A stretch of DNA of 23,444 nucleotides. Source: Entophlyctis helioformis. Taxonomy: Eukaryota; Chytridiomycota; Chytridiomycetes; Chytridiales; Chytriomycetaceae. Positions within the stretch are counted from its first letter, which is position 1. Each line of letters starts with the position of its first letter. The notes beneath the pieces were generated by a model. That model made no database searches, was not told the origin of the DNA, and was given only the letters and a program-made list of their open reading frames with translations. A program made the translations under genes and the position numbers. The stretch covers positions 1-23,444 of the forward strand of contig JAHLKH010000293.1 of NCBI GenBank assembly GCA_025526915.1, read 5' to 3'. Below are positions 10,601-21,300 of the stretch, piece by piece.

Positions 10601-13600
10601 GAGACCACCACCGCCACTGTCGAGGAGACTGTCGAGGTTGAGCAGCACGTCGAGATCGAGACTGCCACCACAACGATTGACGAGACCATCGAGTTTGAAC
10701 AGCACGTCAAGATCACTGAGCAGAATGTGGAAACCATCGAGAAGCACGTCGAGACCACCGAGATCAAGACTGCCACCATTGTCGCTGCCGTTCGTGCACC
10801 ATCGCCTATTCATGATGGCGTGTTTGACGATTGGGAGGTTGTTGAGAAGCAGATCCACGTGCAGGACTACGAAACAGATGACGAGCACGTGGCTGCAGTG
10901 CAGTCGCCTGCCCAGGTCCTTCTCCCTGCTGCTGTGTGGGAGCGCATCTTCCTCCATGTGAGCAAGAGAGACCCTGCCAGCCTTCGCATCCTGCCCCTCT
11001 GCTGCAAAACGTTCCGCGATGTGTGCCGCGAGCCCTCTCTTCGCGCTTGCCTCCTCATCCATGAGTAAGTCTGTCCACGTCTCTGGCCTTGCACTCCAAA
11101 TCGCGACTTGAACTGACGCGCGTCTGTCTTTACGCCAATCAGCCACAGCCCCCAGCTGGTCATCCACCACATCTACACCACTGAGCCGCAGATGCTCACC
11201 TTTGAGCTTGCAGAGGCACTCCTTCGCCAGGGTGCGCTCCTGCCCAAGTTCTTGATCGAGACAGCCTACAGAGCCCATGCCAACAAGTCTGTTGTGCTGC
11301 CCGCTGGCACCGCCGAGTTCTTTGTCGCACATGGCTTCCGCGCGTATGGCGACAAGCTGCGCATTCGTGGTGTCGACCCTGTCGGTGAGTGTCGTTGCGA
11401 ACATTGCCATATGGATCGGCTGCGTCATGCTCACGTTTTGCTGCATACACGCAGATATCGAGGCTGCTGACCCCGACGAGGCTGCCGCCTCCCACGGCTG
11501 GCTGGACGACCCTGCCGAGCTGATCGTGTCGCTTGCTCGCCAGCCGCCCGACATGGACCGTCTTGCCGTCGTCGTCAATGAGCACCTGTATGTGCCCGCC
11601 CTCAACGCCAAGGCGCAGCAAGACTCGTTTGACCTCGGCGTCCTTTGGGACAGCTTGGCCAACCTCGCCAACTACGACCCCGTGATGCTGCATCACCTTG
11701 CCACCCATGCCGGCGTGTCCTTTGAGACGGCCAACGATGGCATCCTCCTGCGCGTGCTCCGCGACACCGAGTGGAGCATCGACACCGTCGCCTACATCCT
11801 CGCGCTCGGCTTTGTCATCACGCGCGCTGTCGCCGTCCCTCTGCTCATGGACACGCGCATCATGACACCCGACTTTGCCGGTGTGCGTGCGCTGCTCAAG
11901 GAGTACTTCCCGCACGACAAGCTTGTGGCCATGGTCGAGGACGCGCTCTACGAGCTGCTTTGCCAGAACCGCCGCGCGTCGATCCGCATTGTGGATTTCC
12001 TCATTGCCGAGTTCAAGGTCCCCGAGTCCACGATCGGCCGTGCACTTCTCGCCCACCCGTACGACATTCGCGAGATGCGCCTCAAGCGTCGCTACGTGCT
12101 GCCCATGGCCACGACGTTTGGCCTGGTGCACGGCGGCATGAGCGACGCCGTCTGGCCTGTCCTGGTTGCGCGCTTCGGCCTCGACCACGTGTTTGTCGAG
12201 TCGTGTCTCATTGATCTGCTGGTGGGCGGCACCGTGCGTGTGGCGAGCAACCCCAACGAGGTGGTCACGCCGCCTCCTGGCCGCCAGCTGTCCACGTCCA
12301 AGCAGCCCAACCGCATGCTGTTCTCGTGGATGCTCCGCCAGCGTCCGCCCGCACTTGATGAGGAAACCGAGGCGCTCTCGCGTGACTCGCTGGCTGCGCT
12401 CTACGACATGGGCGTGCCGATTCGCCCGGCCACGTTTGCGCCGGTCGCCTACATGATCTTTGCCACTCGCAAGGTGTCGCCGCGCTTCCTGGACTACATG
12501 ACGCGCATCGAGCGTGGCCTGCTGCGCATGACCTCCTCCAAGCACCTTGCGATGCCAGGCTCGTTCCCGCACGGCTCCAGCGACAGCTACGACCAGCTGT
12601 TCAATGTCGCCGAGTGGATGGCCACGTTCCGAGAGTTTGTGCTCGACGACCCTGCGTGGCTCGCCATCATGCCGGTCGAGACTGCCGCCAGCCACGCCGG
12701 CACCAACAGCAACCACAGCGTGACCATGTCGGCGGCTGGATCGGTTGCAGGCGACGATGACGCCGCTTCGTCCGTCGCGTCCATGGCGTCGCCGTCGGTG
12801 CGGTCGTCCATCTCGGTGCCATTTGCTGCCGCCAACTCGAGCGCTGCCGCCATGTCGACCGCCCCCAACCACCGCACGAGCTTCAGCAACCTGCAGGCTG
12901 GCCAGATCGGCATCACGCGCTCGACCATCAACGCGTCGTCGTCGTCCATCTTCTCGTCCAAGGGCCTGTTCCAGTCGCTCACCGAGACCGTGCGCATGAT
13001 GGACCCGCGCGACGGCCAGTGGAAGGAGCTCCGACGCTTCTACTACGCTCTCAAGGAGCTGGTTGCTCTTGCCGAGCACGTCCAGGAGGCCGCCAGCACC
13101 CAGGACTGGGTTCTCAGCAGCAGCGCCAGCAGCCTTGCCGAGCCCATGCTCCAGATGGACGATGTCGTTGACATGCAGAGCCCTGCCGTCCAATCCGAAC
13201 AGCTCTCGCAAGCCGAGACGGCAGACCTCGCCCCTGCGTCGAGCGAGCCCGTGTTTGATGGCGAGGATGTCGATGTCGATGCCGTCCACCGTCCCGACCT
13301 TGCCGTCACCACCATCGAGTCGGCCACCACGGCCATCCGCCTGACCGCGTCGACGGTCACGGGGCCGTTCCATATCTGGAAAAAGGACGTCGAGAAGGCC
13401 TTGCTGCCGCGGCTGCCGCGTCTGCCGGACCGCCGCACGACGACCGCATGCGATCCATGTCGGCCGGATCGCCCCATCTTGGCCGATCGTCGCTGCACTA
13501 TGACGGTCTGGCCGGCGAGCGGCCTGCCGGATGGACGATCGCTGCCATGGGGTGCTGTCAGCTCCACTCGTCGTGGGTGCGCAGCTGGTTCTCGCACAAC

Positions 13601-13606
13601 AAGTAG
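6792..13606 (+). CDS. Giant acidic F-box protein with long tandem repeat array
   Basis: Exons are 6792-8759, 8855-11064, 11143-11384 and 11455-13606; introns of 95, 78 and 70 nt begin GTACGC, GTAAGT and GTGAGT. The N-terminal 650 residues are Asp/Glu/Ser-rich, with an Asp run near 7626-7658 and recurring FDDLYP motifs. Exon 2 then holds about 24 tandem 22/26-residue repeats built on VEVEQHVE (8941-10690). An F-box follows at about 10917-11060 (LLPAAVWERIFLHVSKRDPA, SLRILPLCCKTFRDVC), which in this family recruits Skp1 and so a Cullin-1 ubiquitin ligase. The last exon encodes a helical-repeat-like region without frame breaks to about 13400. A single missing T after GGCCTT (13401) must be restored to reach MRSMSAGSPHLGRSSLHYDG and the stop TAG 13604. 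The coding sum is then an exact multiple of three (2,190 residues). The substrate-binding role of the helical region is inference. The 5' end could continue into the previous gene. Confidence 0.82.
7609..7660 (+). repeat. Poly-aspartate (GAC)n coding tract
   Basis: A run of GAC codons, interrupted by one AGC, encodes DDSDDDDDDDDDDD in the acidic N-terminal part of the F-box protein. A shorter GAC run lies at about 8538-8560. Both are trinucleotide expansions kept in frame. Confidence 0.8.
8941..10690 (+). repeat. Tandem 66/78-bp coding repeats with a 354-bp higher-order unit
   Basis: About 24 consecutive units each start ETVEVEQHVE. Ten are 66 bp (22 residues, continuing ITEIETTTATVE or a close variant), thirteen are 78 bp (26 residues, continuing TIEQHVEIETTTTTVD or a close variant), and the last full one is shortened to 19 residues. 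Five units in the order 78-66-66-78-66 make a 354-bp block occurring twice in tandem (9161-9514 and 9515-9868). The second 78-bp unit of each block carries K in IEKHVE and I in ETITTTVD. All units keep the reading frame. The array is acidic and beta-branched, and probably extended. Confidence 0.9.
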
Positions 13607-14027
13607 TTCATCCATTCATTCCTCCACACACCACCCTTTCTTCCTTCTTTTTGCCTCTGGGCTCTTACATCCGCGTCGGTCGGACCACTGCCCCAACATA
13701 CAAGCCCTGCCACCCACTACACGTCAATGAAGTTGAATGGTTCCTTTGCATTCTGGCTGTGTACTGGGCGAGCCTGCATGGCGAGCCTGCATGGCAAGCT
13801 GCATGCCACATGGAAACGCGGGATCGCGGCATGGTAGTTTGCTTGTGCAACCGGCTGCTTCGGCCATGGCGTAGTCTGCTATCAATGGCCTGCTGCTTCA
13901 TGGCCTTTCAGACCGAGACAGCCAAGCTGTTGGCAGGGATCTTGGCAGGTGCGCATCCATCTGTGCGATGGCGGACACGCCAGTTGCCGTTTGTGCAGCG
14001 AAGCCGACTTGGCCACGATCTCGACAT
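13607..14027. other. Intergenic stretch between F-box gene and COP1-like gene
   Basis: No convincing gene is visible. It begins with a pyrimidine-rich segment (13616-13650, CCTTTCTTCCTTC), likely 3' UTR of the F-box gene. It also contains a 13-bp direct repeat (GCGAGCCTGCATG at 13768-13780 and 13781-13793). The promoter and 5' UTR of the COP1-like gene should lie in the second half. An alternative COP1 start codon is at 13968. Confidence 0.5.
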
Positions 14028-17000
14028 GAACAGCCGCGAGCACGACGGAGCGCCGGACGGGCACAGGGCGGCAGCCACAGCGGCAGCATCCCTGGAAGCA
14101 CGGACAGCACGGGCAGGCGAGCCCGCCACCAACTGGCAAGTCCGGCATGCGTCTGCTGCCAGATGCTTGCCACCACGCCAGGCTGACCGCTGAGTGGGCA
14201 ACAGCCACATCTGTCTGGACGTCATCCGGCACGCCTACATGGCAAAGTGCGGCCACAGCTTCTGGTGCGTGCGCCTCGCCTGCTGCGCTTGCCTCGCCGC
14301 TTGCCTCGCCGCTTGCCTCGCTTCTCGCTGACTTGCGCACATGCCCGCCGCACAGCTTCGAGTGCATCCAGCAGCATCTGGACTCGCACGCTCCCCAATC
14401 GAGCAGCTCGCAGGACAGGGACGCTGCTGTCGACGCCCAGGCCCCTGCCCCATCTGCAGAACCCCGCTGGACCGGCAGCCAGGTCTTTCCAAACTTCATG
14501 TGTGCGTCGGTGGCGTGCCCCGCTGCATGCCGGCTGCATGTGCTGCCCCGACAACGCATGCGCTCTTGGCTGACTCGCGCCGTCCACAATGGCCGCTGCC
14601 CCAGTGAACGACCTGCTGTCGAACGTCGCAGGCAAGGCTGGCCCGGACAGCGCCGCCAGACCCAGCGGCTCTGTGTCGGGACGCAAGACGCTGGTCGTGC
14701 CAGGCACCGCGGCGGATCTGCCGGCAGAGATGAGCATTGCAGACATTGACGCCATTGTGTCGACGCTGCTCGCACACAAGCAGAAGCTCAAGCGCGGCGA
14801 CCAGGTTGTGGAGCTCAAACTGCTGGACGATTCCTGCAGCAAACATTGCACGAGAAGCAGTTGATCCAGGAGCAGTTGACTCGGCAGCTGGCGTGTCTGT
14901 CGGCGCGACATTGACACGGTGCGGCGTGTGTTTGCGCGCGTCGCTGTCGATGCCGGCGCCAAGGATGCCACTGTGGGCGAGGCCGAGTGCGGTGAGAGCG
15001 AGGGCGACCAAGGAGATCTGGACGTTGGCGTGCCTGTGACGCAAACTGGGCACGGCACAGCTCAAGCAAGCCAAGCACTGGGTACCAGTCTCGCAATTCG
15101 GCAGCAGCAGCAGCCAAAGCAGCAGCAGCCCAGGTCCCAGAAGCACCCGAGCAGGACGGGCGGCCAGCCAAGAGCATGCGCCATTTGGGCAGCACGTCTG
15201 CTGTTGGCGACATGTCCGCACCAACTGTCTTGTCAACAACGTCAGCTGCAGCTGCTGTAGCAGGCCAGGATGGACCGGCATCACTGCAGTCTTTTCGTCT
15301 CGAGTAGACAGCACAGAGCCTTTAGAGAGCCATACCTACACAGATGCCACACTCCACAAACGCACGCATTCGGTGAGCGTTTGCTTGTAGCCGAACCATG
15401 GCAAGAAAACGTGGACTGACTCGCAATGGCTGGATAGGAAATGGCCTCAGGCCAAGCGACACAACACAACTTGCACAGCCAAGAGCAGAGCAGCTTGGCA
15501 GCCAAGATCCAGTCCGCACCGAAAAAAGACGCAAGTCAACATCTCGTCGTTACCTGGCATTGAAAAGGCCGAGGAACGGCTGCCTCTTCTCAAGGCACAC
15601 ATGGCAGACCTGCAAGGATTCTACTTTGGTAAGCGGCTTGGAAATGGTGAGTTGTCGACAGGTCGACACGCGCGAAACGACGCCGCATTTGATTGTTTCT
15701 GCCACTGACAACAAGCACCACCCGGCTCGGCCACACGCCACAGCCAAGAGTGCAGAAGCAGACGTGAAAGACGCCCATCATCCAGCCACGGACCTTCCCG
15801 AGTCTCTTGCCAGATTCTCGTCGTCGCTTGCAAGTTTACGCGATACTCACGGTTCCGCACACTGGCCACACTCTTCTACGGCGACAACATGCTGCCGAGC
15901 GTGTCGTCGATTGTGTCCTCGATCGAGTTTGACAAGGACGACGAGTTTTTTGCCAGGCCGAGTCAGCAAGAAGATCAAGATTTACGAGTACGCGACCGTG
16001 GTTGTCGACCCACGAGAGCTGGCCAGCTCTGCCGGGTTCGTGACCAAGGACCAGAGAACCCTATGCGCACAACCGGCCTCGGATACAGCCGCGTTCCCAC
16101 CGAGCAGCCGCATCACAAGGCGTGCAGCAGCAAGTCGAGTCGGCTGTATTGCAGATTTTCGTCGCAGATGATGCAGCAGCAACAGCAAACAGGGCATTTT
16201 GCGTCACTGGATCGATCGCTTGTCAGAGCCGCCATGGATGCAGCCATTTATGGTGTGCAACTTGGTGGCATGGGCAGCGGAGCGGGATACTGAGCAGTAT
16301 CCTTGGCCGCGGAGGAGTGTCGCAACACAATTTTGCGAGCTCAATGGCAGGGAATGCGTCAGGGACAGGCTCGGGACGCGGGCGTCTGCATCGGCTGGTG
16401 ATCCGTCCATACCGCGTGCATCCGATCAAGTTGCCGGCGCAGACGCTGACGACGGCGATGTTGGCGATGGAGCGGACGAGCTTGACGAGGATGTGGATCC
16501 ACGCCTTGAGCATGTTCCCAAGTTCCCTGTTCGCGAGATGACGACCAAGTCCAAGGTCAGCTGCCTGTCGTTCAATTCGTACGTCAAGTCGTATCTGCTT
16601 GCATCAGACTACGACGGCATTGTCGGGCTGTGGGACACTGCGACTGGCACGAGCATCACGTTGTTCAAGGAGCACGAGAAGCGTGTGTGGTCGGTTGATT
16701 TCAGTCTGGCAGACCCCATGCGGATTGCAAGTGGCGGCGATGACATGAAGGGTATGCGAGCTGATGATTCACGTCTGGATGCATGGGCGTACGGCGGTGG
16801 CTGACTGACTGACTGGCTGGCTGGCTGGCTGGTGCGGATACAGTCAAGCTCTGGTCGGTCAATCAGCGACACTCGTTGCGACGATTTGACGCCAAGTCGA
16901 ACGTGTGCTCGGTCAAGTTCCATCCAACCTTCACCAACCACGTCGCGATAGGATCAGCGGACACCACGCGCACTACTACGATCTTCGCAATCTGAGTGCG

Positions 17001-17653
17001 CCGGTGCATGTGTTCAAGGGCCACCGCAAGGCCGTGTCGTATGTCAAGTTCCTCAACAACCATGAAATGGTGACGGCATCAACCGACTGCACCTTGCGGC
17101 TCTGGTCGTTACGCGATGGCGTGACAGGCACGGCGGGCAAGAGCGGCGTGCTGCCTGGAAACAAGCCAGACATGAGCGGCATTTCTGGAGGCAGGCAGCC
17201 AGTTTGGATGGATCGGCGATGACGCGCTGCAAGGAGGCCAGGATGGCGAGAACAGCAACTGCATCCGATCCTTCTCGGGGCACTCGAACGAGAAGAACTT
17301 TGTTGGGCTGGCGATCAACTGCGACTCTGAGTTTCTGGCGTGGCAGCGAGACGAACGAGATGTTTACATACTACCACCAGCTGTCGCGCCAGTGCTCAAG
17401 CACTCGTTTGGCACCACCATGGATCGCATCACGTAAGATGCAAGTGCATGCATGGCGTGTGTGACTGCGCTGACACGTGAACATGCCGCTGCTGCCGCTG
17501 TTGTTGTCTTCGTTGCTGGCGTGTCAGGGCGAGATGCTGCCGCAGACGGACCCTGCAGTTTGTGAGCTCGGTGTGCTGGAAGCGCAAGACGGGCAATGTG
17601 CTCGCGGCAGCCAACTCGCAGGGCAGATCAGGGTGCTGGAGCTTGTCGAATGA
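14028..17653 (+). CDS. COP1: COP1/RFWD2-like E3 ubiquitin ligase (RING, coiled coil, WD40)
   Basis: COP1 proteins ubiquitinate transcription factors, often with Cullin-4/DDB1 partners. Parts in order: RING ([20 protein letters not shown], then [10 protein letters not shown] after intron 14265-14355, then [11 protein letters not shown]); VFPNFM, then NDLLSNVAG after intron 14502-14604; coiled coil ([34 protein letters not shown]); introns 15373-15437 and 15647-15743; the signature [19 protein letters not shown] and [19 protein letters not shown]40 blades ([36 protein letters not shown], intron 16752-16843, [37 protein letters not shown]); intron 17433-17527; final blade [20 protein letters not shown], then a frame break, IRVLELVE and stop 17651-17653. 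The spacing to plant and animal COP1 is close. The first exon and start (14028, or 13968) are uncertain. About fifteen one-base frame breaks are needed, many in homopolymers. The first RING cysteine is not resolved. Confidence 0.9.
14281..14333 (+). repeat. CTTGCCTCGCCG tandem repeat in COP1 intron
   Basis: Three to four 12-nt copies (CTTGCCTCGCCG and close variants) lie in the intron between the two halves of the first RING zinc site, upstream of the CTGAC branch motif and the CACAG acceptor. Confidence 0.6.
16801..16832 (+). repeat. CTGA/CTGG tetranucleotide repeat in a COP1 intron
   Basis: CTGACTGACTGACTGG, then further CTGG units, fill the 3' half of the 92-nt intron 16752-16843. The repeat multiplies the CTGAC branch-point motif seen in other introns of this window, so several equivalent branch sites are available. 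Confidence 0.7.
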
Positions 17654-17800
17654 ACGAGGGTGGGCAATAGGGCGAGGGAATACCGGCAAACCGCCGGCAA
17701 ATGGCGCCGACATTCATCCAATTACCAAGCGTTTTGGAATTGGATTCGACCCGAGAGGCGACGAATGCAAGCCCACATATCACGTGATTGAAGGTTCGAG
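17654..17800. other. Short convergent intergenic region, candidate Fanzor guide-RNA/3'-end region
   Basis: 147 nt separate the COP1 stop (17653) from the Fanzor stop (17801). Besides room for two 3' ends, it contains two hairpins (17683-17697 and 17717-17744). In Fanzor and TnpB loci the guide RNA is characteristically encoded at the nuclease gene's 3' end, so this is the natural place to look. That assignment is inference from position; no guide RNA sequence family is recognised. Confidence 0.3.
17717..17744 (-). other. Perfect 11-bp hairpin with one bulge downstream of Fanzor
   Basis: TCCAATTACCAA (17717-17728) pairs with TTGGAATTGGA (17734-17744). All 11 bases of the right arm pair, with a single bulged A on the left and a 5-nt loop. 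It lies 57-84 nt past the Fanzor stop. It could be part of a guide-RNA scaffold, a transposon end or a 3'-end structure. Confidence 0.55.
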
Positions 17801-18269
17801 TCAGCAAAGAACATGCGACGACAGGCGGCGAGGCACATCCAACCAGGGGCTTACCTTGCACCATTGTTTGAAAATGATTGATAAGTGACCCGTTAGGTCG
17901 ATTGGGAGGTGCCCCGATTCAAAGTGTTGGTGGTTGTGCTGGAAGTCAGAGCACGTGGAGTGGCACTTGGACTTGCTGGCACGCTGTCTGCGTGTTGGAC
18001 GCTGCTGGACGACAGGCGGATCTGGTGCTGGAGGCTGCTGGACGACAGGAGGATCGACTGGCGTGTGCATCAAATAGAGCGGCCGGTGTCCAAAGAGCAG
18101 ATGCCACAGTGCGACCATCCCGATGTTGGTGGCTCCAAGCACATCGCGGTGGTAGACAGTCTTGCATGGTATGCACTCGTAGCGTCGCAGGTTGGTGCGG
18201 TTCTTGTCTGGGATCCGCTGCTTGCACTGCGGCACATCTGGCTGGTCAGGTTCTCGTTGCAGCGGTAGA

Positions 18270-18316
<47 letters not shown>

Positions 18317-21300
18317 TCAGTTGGTGCACAGATGGATGGATGGATGGATGGACAGCGTGGCATCAGACGCACATAGGCATATCCAGACGACCGGCAGATG
18401 CCTGATGAGAAACTTCTCAAACACAGCATGCCGGCCACCTTGGCCTGTAAAGTCGATGCCAAATGCCCAGACAACGGGAATGTCCTTCTCTGGGTTGCTG
18501 ACAGGGAGGCCTTGAGACGCAGCTGATGCGCGCTCTCCAGTCTTCGATCCTGCCAGCTTCATGATGCCCTCAAGAGCCTGTTCCGCGATCTGACGTGCTG
18601 TTGCTGCGCATGGTGAACCGCTTGGCCTTGACCTTCTGTGGAATGCCATGCCATGCCATGCCATCCAGTGCAATCAGCAGGCGATCAAGCAGCATGGCGG
18701 TCATGTCAATGGGCATCCAGAAACAGAAAACGTACCCGTGCATTCAGGAATGGCGTGCAGTACGCATGGCAGCGCAGATCCCAAAAGGCTCTCTCGCCAG
18801 GCTTGACGTTTGGATCGGCATGCTTTGCTGTCTTGAATGCAATGGCCGCCTGGATGTCGGCTGCCTTGGCATATCGATTGTTGAGCCTGGCACAAGAGGC
18901 AGGCACTGTGAGTTGATCTGGTCAAGAGTGCGCGTGGCAGAGTCATTGCATGCATACCACCGCTGAAGGCTGTGCTCGGCTCGTGCCATGCCAGAGGAGA
19001 GCACGTAGTTGGACTCGAGGGTATAGGTGAAGGTTGCCAGATCACCAGCATGCTGGACGCGCCATACATGTACCGCTCGCCCCAATCAATGCCGACAATA
19101 CGCACAAACCGGTAGCCCTTGTTGGTGAACAACTTGTTGGCTTTGACAATGTTGAGCAATCGCTGCGAGGCGTAGAAGCTGAGCTTGCCCTGTCATGCCA
19201 TGACATGAGTGAGGAATGTGCAATGCATGTGCACCAATGCGCGAGGTTGGCATGCAAGTGGCTTACAGGATTGGGCGCTTTTGGCTTGGCGGCTGATGGG
19301 TCGGCAGGATCGGCGGCTGTGGATGGCATGTCAGTCGGTGTGGACAACAAGTGTGCGTCTGGATTGGCACAGCAACTCACATTCGCCATCCAAGTGATCA
19401 TGCCCATCATGCCCATCGTCATCATCATCATCATCATCATCATCAGGCATGCCATCAGCAAGCCACGGCTGCTCGCCTAAAGATGCCATGTTGGAGCATG
19501 CAGATCAAGGCGGCAGTCAGAACCAATGTGTGCACCAAAGCATTCAAGCACGCCACATACTGCGAGGCGACTCTGGACGGTCTGTGCGATAGTCCAGCGC
19601 CAATTGAAAGATGCTGTATCCGTCCGGTCCGGAAGCTGCCCACCGCGGTCGGTTTGCTTGGAATTGCAGGAGGAAGACCATCGATCACGGCGTCTATAAA
19701 CTCCTGGCGCTCCTTGCCAACCAGACCCTCGTGCTCAGCCAGTTGCATCGCATCAGCAATGACTGCGTCATTTGCTTGGACCTGCTCAAACACCTCCTTG
19801 TCGGCCTCGTCTGGCGTCTGATAGCGGCCTTTCTTGGGCGGAGGCCGGGAAGGAGTATGTTGAGGATACAGAGCTCCTTGCATTGCTGAACGCCTTCTTG
19901 ATCGTCGTGTTGGATGAGCGAGGCCCAGCTGGCTTTTTGGTAGTCTTGGATAAAAGTGGAGTGTTAGCATCATATCATGTAGACATGGCATAAACAAGTG
20001 CGACCTACTGAGTACAGCAAGGAGCTGCAGTCGCAAGTATGCCAAAGCAGCACTTTGCTCGCCACGGATGCGATCATCACTACTCCCCATCACCGCCCAA
20101 AAGAGCGTTGTCTCGGTGATGAGGATGAAGGGATCGCGGCTGGCTGCTTGCGGGCACAGCTTGTTTGTCGTGCCAGCAAGCTTGGACAGCTCGTAAAAGA
20201 TCACGATCTCTGACCGAGACACATCAGGCACCAGCGTCTTGAGCTCGTGCAGCTCTTGCGGGACTGTATCAATACCGCTGTCCTCAGTGGCCGAGGAAGA
20301 GCTGGATGCCGCGTCCTTGGTGGTGGTGCCTTCCTGCCCCGTCGCTTCTTGGGCCTGCCGCCCTTGTTGGCTGACGAAGAGGTGGACCGGCCCCGCTTGA
20401 GACTTGAGGTGGGAGGAGCAGTGTCCAAAGTGGCCAGCGGTGTGGCGTCCTCGATCGCCGGTGGTGTAGCGTCCTTGGCAGCCTTGGCAGCAGCAGCCTT
20501 GGCGGCCTTGGCAGCCTTGGCGGTCTTGAAAAGTGCCGCAATCCACACTCTCACGTCCTCAATGGATGCACTGGGCATCATCTTGAGGGCCGCAGTGACG
20601 GCCAGCTCAGACTGGCTAGAGATGTAGTGCCGCGCGAGCATGCCACACACATCCCTGGCCAGATTGCTGTAAATGTCATCCTTGCATCCGCGCAAAGGCT
20701 GCCATCAAGCCTGTAGGGCAAGACAGCCTCCATAGTGCCCGCGTGCACAGCGTCTGCCGTCTGCGCACTTGTGTGCATCAAGGCCGACAGCTCTGCATCT
20801 GCCTGCATCACGGCTGACAGGATCGCGTCGGCCTGGATTGTCACCGTCTGCTGCGTCGCGTCCATCATGTCGACATCCATCATGGCTGCTCGCATCGTGT
20901 CCATCTGTGCCATGTCCATCATGGCTGCTTGCCGCGCGTCTTTCTGGAACGCGTCGCTGTTGCCTGTGGCCGCCTGCTGCATTGCATCAATCAGTGACAT
21001 GTCCATCAGCATTGTGCACGTCTGCATCATGTCCATCCGTACCGTGTCATCCTGCAGCTTGGCTGCGTTGGTTTGCAGCACCCTCCGCGTCCAGGTGCGA
21101 TGGATCGTCATTTGCATGACTGTTACGATCCAGGAGTGGATGGCATGCTTTGTTGCTTGTGGCTGCACCATCATGCTGTCCGCCAGGACATAGCCAAGAT
21201 GGCGCAGCAGCATGTCCACAGCACCGCCTCCACCTGATATACTGCTGGTGAGGGCCGTAAGCAGCTCATTTGCTGATGGAACTGCTGCTGCTGGTGGTGG

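Noticed and set aside
8941..10690. CRISPR-like regular repeats
   Set aside because: Units are in-frame coding repeats without unique spacers, inside a spliced eukaryotic gene.
8738..11671. 977-codon minus-strand open frame over the repeat array
   Set aside because: It runs through two introns and the F-box exon of the plus-strand gene, and its product is the antisense of the repeat unit. Only the plus frame has matching splice phases and a recognisable domain.
13968..17653. COP1 region as a decayed pseudogene
   Set aside because: Despite many frame breaks, splice sites, WD40 and RING signatures are intact and nearly all breaks are one base, many in homopolymers. Assembly error explains this better, although it is not proven.
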